Of a DNA stretch of 64,000 bases, positions 55,880 through 64,000 are shown in pieces (position 1 is the stretch's first letter; each line of letters starts with the position of its first letter). The notes beneath the pieces were generated by a model that searched no databases, had not been told where the DNA came from, and worked only from the letters and a program-made list of their open reading frames with translations. Origin of the DNA: Chelonoidis abingdonii (Eukaryota; Chordata; Testudines; Testudinidae); the NCBI RefSeq assembly GCF_003597395.2, contig NC_133778.1, positions 17,799,535-17,863,534 of the forward strand, in the 5' to 3' direction. Made by a program: the position numbers and the translations under genes.

Positions 55880-56457
55880 CTAATCATTAGAAAGAAACAA
55901 AGAAACAAACACCACATTTGGATTTACAGCAAACCAGTAATGCATCAAGCAAAATTTTAAAAACATCTCTCAGCTGTTCTAAATGTAAACTATACGTATA
56001 TTTCAAGACAGTAGAACTCCAATGCAAGCAGAAATCTCTAGATTTTATTCCTTTGGTATGCATCTTTGTAAACAAGATGTGTTATCATTCTGCACTCCTG
56101 ACAACAGATTATTGCAGAACAGGGTGCAATTTTTCACAAGTATTCCTGATAAGAGCTGTTTGTGTATACGTGCACAAACACAGTTTCAATCATACACAGA
56201 TCTAATATTTTAGAAATACATCTCTACTACTAAAGGTTTGTGTTAAAACCACAATGCAGGCTTAAATATCTAACCTAATCTTCAAACTTTTCTTCTAAAT
56301 TAGCCAATAAAAATATTATTGCCTCTATGGCCTCTTGACTGACACATATTCTTCTAAATAAATTAACCTGCGAAAAGTGGATTAAACTTGAAATAAATGT
56401 GAAGATGGCACAGTTGTTTGCAAAGCAGGAGCAAAAGCAATTTGCTTGAGATTTAAA

Positions 56458-56483
56458 ATATATATATATATATATATATATAT
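56458..56483. repeat. (TA)n microsatellite
   Basis: About 13 uninterrupted TA units. Confidence 0.9.
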
Positions 56484-58799
56484 TCCCATAAATGGAAGAC
56501 CTCATGTCTCATTATATAGGGGCTAGGGACAGAGTAAAACAGGGAAGAAATTAATAGAAACCTGACAGAGATGGATTGGTACATATAAGTGAATTAAAGA
56601 CCATTACTGGCAGTGCTCCACTGTGATAAAGCCTTAAGTGGTATTACAAAACGCTTCTGCTAATCAGTGCCATTGTGTAATCTGTGGGGAATAGGAATGG
56701 GAAAACATATTCAGGTAACTTTTGAACCCAAACTTCAACAATTCAATATTTACTCCTGAATCAAAAATACAATAAAAGTTCCATGAATGTGCAACTTCTG
56801 TTAAATGTTCAGTTCCTCTTTAAGATGGCATAATTAAACACAAAGAGAAGAACGACAGCAGTGTGCTGACTGTAGCATGGAGAATACCGTGGAGTAAATG
56901 GTACTGTACTTATGGAAGTGTGTGATGCAGGAAAAGATGCAAGGCAGGAGCACGTATCACACCTGTAAAAGTCTACATTTACCACGGTCACTGTATCTGA
57001 AGTATAGCAGCATTTCCCCATACTTGATAAATACAGTGAAGTCTACAGACAGAAGAAGAGGTAGGAAAATACTTAATGTGGTTAAACATTGGTGATGACT
57101 GTGGCCAAAAAACACACACAGTGTGTGCAGGACAAATAGTCGGCCTGGAGATGAGAAAATAAAAGGTTTTGGAGAAAATTTGGAAGGGCCCTGAAAGATA
57201 CATAGCCCTGGAAATAAGACGACTAAACTCCATTGAGATATTAATGCATTGTTGTACATCCGGTCGATCCATTCTTTCCAGATATGTGCAACCAGCTGGA
57301 ACATGTACCTGCTGATTTTTATTTTGCTTCATTAGAAAACATATTTCAGTATGAAAAACCAAGATGCATCTTGTGGTGGGGAGGGACAATGCAGCAGTCA
57401 GCTTTGATGGGTGTCAATGAGGTGCGCACACCAAGGTTTTGGCAGCTGGCGGGAGGGAGGGGTGGAAAAGAGGAAAGTGTGTTCAATTTTTCCTCTCCCA
57501 CTTCCTCAGCCATGGAACACTCCTCTCTTCCTCCTCCCCCTCCCAAGTCACCCTCCCTCTTTCCAGATAAAACATAACAGTCAGTAACAGGTGGGTGCAA
57601 GAACAATAGTTTTCTGTGTCCTCTCTACTGTTTTCTCCAAGTCCTCTAGCCCCCATCCAGTTACTGAATTTTCTGCAGATAAGGCTACATTTAATTTATT
57701 TAATTTCTCTTACTGTATTTCTTCTGTTTCCTTTTTATTTCTTTGTTCCTAGTAAGTTCCTCAAACTACCTGGGTTTTCTGTTCTCATACCTTCTATGTT
57801 TTGTGTTTTCTTTTGGCTTTTTCCTATTTCTCTCCTCTACTCAATCCTGCTCTCTCTGTACCCTTCAGTCTTCTCTGCTTTTCTACCCCTCTCATTCTCT
57901 CATTACACCACACACATATTCTTTGTCTCTCATTCACATGCTGGCCCAGCCAGGTCAGTAGCCTTGTGTAGAGGGTGGAGGCTGACCAGCCTGTAGGCTC
58001 ACCACTCATAGCAGTGCCAGGATTCAGAGTGAGTCTTTGATTCCACATGGATCTGTTACTATGTGAATGGGAGATTTCACTGGGGGGTCTCATGGAGTTG
58101 ACATATAACAGACCTGGTCAGTGAAGCACACTGCTCTCAGCTAGCCTGCTGTCAATTTCATTGGCTCAGCTAGCTTATGGCTCCTTCAGACGGCCAGAGT
58201 TTGTTGGGGTTTACATAAAGTGGGGGAGAAGTGTGTTTTTTTGTAAAACAGACAGGGACACTGGGATAGATATTGAGGAAAAGGGATATTCCTTTATTCA
58301 GGGACATATGGTTACTCTGGGGTGGAGAAAAAGGCAAGCATGGATATACAACTGAAGTCTATGCTGAAATTACTATAGATGAAAACGAACACTAATAAGC
58401 AGTGACTGGTTTTCCTTTCTATACTATAGCGTCAAACCTCAAAAACAGCCCCAGCACAAACAATTAGTGAGTAGATGAAAATATGCAAGTATGGGTTCCT
58501 GAATAAAGATAAAAGAAAGACTACACAGCAGGAGGGATCCAGCCTGCCTGCGTCAGTGCTGCCAGAACAAAATCACCACATTTTATGATAAGTCATTTGG
58601 AAAAAGTTCTATTCCGATCAATTCTTGCAACAAAACAATCTTTCCAAGGTGAGTGCAGTATGGATCCTATTGTCAGGGAGTGCTTACAGTACTATGATGA
58701 CAGGGATGGATTTCCATTTGCAATACAGCTACAGACATCAATACAGCAGGGAGTGGGTCTGTATCACGTGTGGCAAATTGCTGGTACTGTTCTGCTGGG

Positions 58800-61700
58800 T
58801 CTCTCGCTTTCTCTTCTCTGGGGTAGGTTCAGGGCGCTATTGCTTGTCTCTGAACCGGTTCTTAATTACTCCACTAGTGTCCTTGGAGGAGTGGAGAGGG
58901 AGGGACCTGGGCCCCCCTCTGTGATAAAGCCTCTGTCCCAAATCTGGACCTTAGCATTCAAAATTTGGGGGCTTAACATGAACTCCCCCAAGCTTATACC
59001 CAGCTTGGCTCTGATTTCGCTGCCATCAACCAGGATTTTAGGGTTCCTGGTCACCCCGAGTCACCCCAACCTTTCCCTGGGGGACCCCCAAGACCCAGAA
59101 CCCCTGGGTCTCCCTATCTCAAATGGGAAAACAAGCTCCTCCCCCTTGTCTCCTTGTTATCTGCTCCCCAGCTTCCTTCCCTGGGTGAGCCTGGGCGATG
59201 CAGTACTTAGTATTAAATCTTGAGCAACACAAAGAGGGAATCACCCTCCCCTGAGGCGATGCTATTCACCTAGTAAAGCTATACTAAAGAGATGTTTCAC
59301 CCCTTTCCTGTAGCCTACCCAGAGACCAAACTAACGGTCTTCAAAAGAAACTTTATATAAAAGAAGAAAATACAGACAAAATTAACCCACGTGCTAACAT
59401 GTCCAATTACAGGCTCTGCTTATAAGAATTAGGAATACACGAGTCTAATCAAAATAGCAATTAAACACCAGTCCCAATTACACCCAGTTAATACAACCAA
59501 AGCAATAAAGCCTATGTGCTTGGTTTCTCTTGTACTCACACTTGATAGTAGAATTATTGGAAAGGAGATTGGAGTTAGCAGAGAAAGCTGTTTTTCTAAT
59601 CCATAGCTGGGAGAAACAAAGCCCCGAGTTCTCTTTCCCCTCCCAGACGTTAAAAAATTCCAGTTTCTCTGATGGTCTTGGTCGTTGCTTGTTCCCCCGG
59701 TTCACCCCCTTAAGGTAAAAAGAAAATTAACCTTACTATTACTTCGTGACACCTCTACGTCCAGGTCCCACCAGGGCCTGAGGTTCGGTCGAGGTGATCC
59801 ACCTTAGGCTTAGGCACTCGCGTTCCTTCCTGAGTTATTTCCCTCTTCCTATACCCTTTCAGCTTGCAAGGCTTGTCTTGCCTCCCTTACACAGCCCCTA
59901 GGTGCCCCTTAACTTAGGTTTCTCTGGACTTAAATTCCACTGCCAGAGTCCTCCACTTTCATACTTTCTCTCTATATCAACTCTTCATTTTTCTTCCAAC
60001 TTTTTCTGCACTGCACTCTGCTCCAGCAAATCTTCCAACCTCCTTAATCTCCCCTGTCTGACTGAATAGGAGCGGTATTTTCAATATGACTGAAGTCTCA
60101 GTATGTGCCTTCTATTGGATCGTGCTCTAAAATGGTAAGTGTTCTAGTTTAATACTCAAGCAAACCTTCCTCGCCCTTGGGCAGATGGGGAAGTAAGGCC
60201 CCTGCTCACACTTTTCTGCTGCCCTCTCGCCAAGTGCTTGCAATCATACCCGCCCCCCCGCGCAACACCACGGGTTGGGCTACTGGGACGAGAGGTTAGT
60301 GTCTGGTGTAGAGGCCATCAGCAGTTGCCGTGTTGGCTTCCAGCCTAGTGCTGACCGAAAATGGAAAGGCTGCAAAGAGAGGAACACCTGTCACTCTGGG
60401 TTCCTTTCGCTGTTCTATTGCATCCATGGAGTGGGGCGTGATCAGTCCAAGGTAAACGCACGCGCCAGGAGTAGTAGCAGAGGTCGCCATAGCCCCATAT
60501 TTATCGCCAGAATTCCTTATTCAACAACAGCTACTTTTGTTCCTGGAGAGGGAGCTTCGGCTGAGGTACAAGATGGGGTGATTCCTCTCCCTACCATTGG
60601 GAAGGACGGGACCGAGTCCCACTTCCGAGGCGTCGTTGCAGGATGATTCGTGTTCGAGTTGGGGCCATGAGTACTGATGGCAGCATAAGCTGTCGTAAAT
60701 CTGCAAATGCTTCTTCGCGCATCGATCCCCTGCCTATCTCGGGGCCCCGTGTCTTTTATCAGATTCCGTCCAATGGCCCCCGCTTCATGTGGCGACTATG
60801 AGGATGAATCGTCCCAGATAGTATCCTACTTCCCAAATATGCTTGACCTTTTTTGCGTATTGCGGCTCGAGGCCATCTTGTATTGCCTCACCTTGTTCCT
60901 TTTTTGGGCTTACCAACCTCTCCTACGACATGGCCCGAGGTATTTGCCTAGCTATCTATCACTGAGTTCAGGGGCTTAGCGGTATTGAGACCGGCTTTCG
61001 CAGGGCGTTTCAGCATCTATCACAGTTGTTAGGTGTGTCTCCATAGGGTTGTATTAATATGTTGTCTAGATAGGCAGCGGCATATTGGCATGGGTCGTAT
61101 AGTTTCATAAGCTTGGAAGTGTGGCGGCGGCCTGGAGTCCGACATGAGGCCAGTGTATTTGGACAGGCATCGGGTCTTGAGAAGCGTCTTTTCCTGGTAC
61201 TGGAGGGGAATTTTGCATGTCTTTTGGTCGATCCGGTGGTTAGGTGTATTTTGGCTAGCCTAGCTGATCAACAGCTCGTTAATGCGGCATGATCGTGTGA
61301 CATCGAAGTTGGGATACTTATTCAATTTTCGCGAAAGTATTACAAACTAGGGCTGCTTCGGCATTGGGATAGTCGACTATGCGATCTGGACTGGCTGTGG
61401 GATTCTCCCCATGACCCCGAGTTTCCAGCATCTTCCGCACTTCATCTAATTTTTCCTTTTTAGCTTTCGGTTTCGATGGGTCTTATGTCCCTTATCAGGG
61501 CTGTACATTATTGTTGGACTGTTGCGTTTCGAACCTGGGTTGAGGTAACAATAATCCTGGTTCCGGTGTTCATTTCTGGACTTCCGGTCGTTGTTTGGGG
61601 TTAATTCAGGAGATATCTATTACTGCTCTGTGGGCCGTCTGCCTTGAGTAGCTCTCGGTGACAGCAGTGTTCTGTCGATGCCAAGGTTCAGTAAGTTGAT

Positions 61701-63778
61701 GTGGTGATTTGCTCTGCTTTCGGCGTTGGTTGGTTAACTTTAATTCAATTTCAATGGCTTCCTATCTCTATGGTCGTCAGTGTGCTAGGAGTTTGCTTTT
61801 CGGTTCGGCACTAAACCCACTCCCCGTTCCCTGGCTGATAATCTCGTACTTTCCCCGACGGTTGTAATAGTGTGCTGATGCCTTCTTTGTGCTTTTTCAG
61901 AATGTTCTCGTACTATGGGTCTCGAGTTATCCGACTTCTATCTGTGTCTTCTGCTCATGATTTTTCGCTGGGTTGGTTGTTCCCCAAATCTCCTGTGGCG
62001 AAATCTATTCGCGTGGGTGGTGGCGTCAATCAAGGTTCAAGGAGAAAACGGGGATGCCTGGGAACTTCCATATATTCCGGAACTTAGATATCCGGTTAAA
62101 AGGGTTGTCCAGTCTTTTCCATCCTGTTGCTACCCCTTCCAGATCTTTTTTGAGGGTCCGATTAATCTTTTCGTAGTTGTTGTATTTGGATGGTAGACTT
62201 AAGTCCAAGTGCTTGTATGCGAGCAGGGCCTAGTCTTATTAGTTTTTGACATAACGCGGTTTCCCGGTGCATCAGGATCTCTTGGATGCCCACTGTGCCG
62301 AAAACTGTAGAGTTCTTTTGTTTATGCTTAGACGTGGGGTATCTTAAGGATGCCTTGGATATCGCGTGGCTGTGCAAGGATGACTAGTAGTGTTCGGGGC
62401 CCCGTTGCCGACTTTTCTTGAGTGGGCCCTTGTCATAGTATCTTCGACAGGGACAGTCGAATAAAATAGGGAAAGGTACTAGTGGGGGCCCGCAAGTGGA
62501 GTGGTCGGGGGCTATGAACTGGCATTCAGGGAGGAGACATTACCTGGACTTTCTTGCTCGTATCTTGCCAATAAAACCCTCTTAGGATTTATACCAGTGT
62601 CTATGTTCCCTAGATGTACCAAATAATAGATATATTATATAAGTCTTCCTTATGTGTTTCCGTGGGATAAGGAGTTGCTCTATTTTCCTCGTATTTGCTT
62701 ATTCTGTACAGACAGATCGTGTATGATAATTTACTCATGGCTTGGACTTTGATTTCCTTTCAGGCACTCACATTTACTTCACTCCTCTCCTCTAACGTTT
62801 CGGCATTATAATGGGGCTGGTCCTAGCCAAAGGTCTCACGTGCAGTACTGAACTGACCTGTATTCTAGGGGGGCCTATTTAACTGCTTCCCCTGGGCTCC
62901 ATTGGGACAGAACTCCTCTGAGTCGCCGTGGAAACCCATTCCTGTTCTCCTGGGCGGTTCGCCTCCCAAGGGAAGTTTTTGATTTGCTGCAGGAATCCTG
63001 GTTCCCTAATTTTTATCCGCTTTCGTTCTCTGCCCTAGCTTCGGGGTTTTCCAGGATCGGAACTTGGCAAATACAGCCAAACATTGGGGTGAGGCTTCTT
63101 TATTGCTCTGTCTCGCTCGGGGTTGCTACCTCTCCTGTTTCTCTATCAGGTGTCAGGTAAGCTCTCAAGGGAAGTCTCTCCATCAAAACAGCGGTAACGG
63201 AGCTTGGGGTGACTCCTGCAGACTCTCGGTGGTATTCCCTGGCTATCACATCCGCCGGCACATTGCCTAGGTCCCAATGTTCTTGTGCCATTGTATGATG
63301 TGACCCTGTGCTTTTGGCCGGAGTTGTTGGTCTGTCCCCACCGCTCCCGAGACCAGTTGAAGCATCCCGAAATCTGATTAAATCTATGGTTTTTATCATT
63401 CTTTTTACAGGTCTGTAACTCCATGTGAGGGTTCATGTACCCTACCGGCTGATAAGGCCACATTGTCATAATTTCCCCGTGTACAATGCATAGTACCTCT
63501 TAGTTGGCAATTGGGTGCTATGTCCCAATTCCCTCCATTTCATATAGCTCTATTCCGGTTGTCCTCTTCTTGCCTGGGGTTAGGTGGGCCACCACATTCT
63601 TCCCAAACCGCCAAGGTATTTTGAGTGAGCCATCTCGCTGTTCATTCTCACTGGTTAGAGTTTCCTAGAGTTCTGACAGTCCGGGGACTATGGGTTTTGG
63701 GTTGTTTCCTGGGTTGCATGTCTCCCGCTTGGGGTTGGACAGTTCGCGGGTGCCAGTTGTATACCGCTGCCCTCGATA
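58800..63778 (-). mobile_element. Probable decayed LTR-retroelement block, antisense
   Basis: 58800-58919 and the sequence from 59756 onward join across a younger solo LTR ('gagagggagggacctgggcc' continuing as 'cctctacgtccaggtcccac'). The combined text resembles antisense LTR-element DNA I associate with reptiles. From about 60100 to the gap, no frame is sustained on either strand and no retroviral protein motif can be read. The identification is therefore weak, and the rightmost 3.6 kb may be poorly assembled. Confidence 0.35.
58920..59751 (-). mobile_element. Solo LTR with 4-bp target duplication (LTR family A, second copy)
   Basis: The plus strand starts 'tgtgataaagcctctgtccc' and ends 'ttactattacttcgtgaca'. 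It is flanked by CCTC at 58916-58919 and 59752-59755. In its own orientation it runs TGTCACGAAG...GGCTTTATCACA. Its 3' portion (complement of 58950-59090, with 'gatggcagcgaaatcagagc') parallels the LTR at 40481-41296. The 212-codon plus-strand frame over it (58585-59223) crosses the LTR boundary and is not a gene. Well preserved, so relatively young. Confidence 0.85.
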
Positions 63779-63878
63779 NNNNNNNNNNNNNNNNNNNNNN
63801 NNNNNNNNNNNNNNNNNNNNNNNNNNNNNNNNNNNNNNNNNNNNNNNNNNNNNNNNNNNNNNNNNNNNNNNNNNNNNN
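63779..63878. other. Assembly gap, exactly 100 N
   Basis: A fixed-length scaffold gap of unknown true size. Open frames drawn through it are meaningless. Confidence 0.99.
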
Positions 63879-64000
63879 GCTATGTTGACAAGCGTTGGTA
63901 ACTAGCTGTTTTCAGTAACGTGTGGACTACGGTCTTTGTCCATACACAGTCCCCCTCATACGTTTCATATATCCCCTCTCATTAGGGTCTACTGTTGTAG
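63879..64000. other. Short contig edge after the gap
   Basis: 122 bp with nothing recognisable. Texture is similar to the sequence just left of the gap. Confidence 0.5.

Larger units (their letters stand above)
55880..64000 (-). other. PARD3B: PARD3B intron 5' of the exon at 55571-55879 (partial)
   Basis: It begins at the acceptor AG (55880-55881, minus strand) and runs off the right edge. The preceding exon, expected to encode a lysine/glutamate-rich segment, was searched for on the minus strand and not seen. 55880-58800 otherwise holds only a microsatellite and pyrimidine-rich DNA. Confidence 0.65.

Noticed and set aside
56957..57389. Overlapping 115- and 133-codon minus frames upstream of the PARD3B exon
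   Set aside because: Checked as a possible preceding PARD3B exon. The residues do not resemble the Lys/Glu-rich segment expected, and no bordering splice pair fits.
58585..59223. 212-codon plus-strand frame
   Set aside because: It crosses the left boundary and target duplication of the solo LTR at 58920, so it cannot be an ancestral gene. No domain is recognised.
1..64000. CRISPR arrays, bacterial operons, phage or plasmid modules
   Set aside because: No regularly spaced repeats, no dense co-directional frames, and vertebrate introns and repeats throughout.

Overview
The window looks like reptilian, most probably turtle, nuclear DNA. This rests on recognising the repeat families by eye: CR1 LINE pieces, a tRNA-derived SINE, hAT and Harbinger miniature elements, and 4-bp-TSD LTRs of types I associate with turtle genomes. 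No search was run and the species cannot be named. The only host gene I can support is PARD3B (Par-3 family cell polarity regulator beta) on the minus strand. Two C-terminal coding exons are visible, 55571-55879 and 12289-12424, with AG/GT splice sites and matching split-codon phase (2 to 2, then 0). Almost all the rest is intron: about 12.3 kb downstream, 43.1 kb between the exons, and 8.1 kb upstream. The final PARD3B coding exon(s) and the upstream exons (PDZ region and beyond) were not found and probably lie outside.

Layout. 1-12.3 kb: intron with a SINE nested in a mariner-like MITE (3263-3610), a palindromic repeat, a 90-bp hAT relic and a candidate conserved noncoding block. 12.3-12.4 kb: PARD3B exon. 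12.8-31 kb: a foldback repeat, a CR1 carrying a 52-bp copy of DNA from 1.8 kb away, a second copy of the MITE, a second CR1, a 654-bp hAT element with a perfect 8-bp target duplication, and L2-like tails. 32.3-34.2 kb: antisense CR1 with a Harbinger MITE inside it and a hAT MITE inside that. 38.0-41.3 kb: Harbinger in Harbinger, then a solo LTR. 42.0-42.8 kb: a hAT-type element carrying about five tRNA-like modules. 44.5-46.5 kb: an interspersed repeat and a 366-codon open frame of an unclassified mobile-type protein family. 47.5-48.5 kb: an LTR split by a CR1. 51.1-54.6 kb: a full-length but broken hAT transposon with its own nested MITE. 55.6-55.9 kb: PARD3B exon. 58.8-63.8 kb: an antisense LTR-element-like block with a younger solo LTR inside, ending at a 100-bp assembly gap (63779-63878).

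No operons, CRISPR arrays or other prokaryotic systems are present. The host gene encodes a scaffold for cell polarity and tight junctions; the rest records repeated transposon insertion into its large introns. The least explained item is the long open frame at 45082-46182. Two stretches (about 38.1-40.4 kb and 60.1-63.8 kb) have an indel-rich texture that suggests uncorrected long-read sequence rather than biology.
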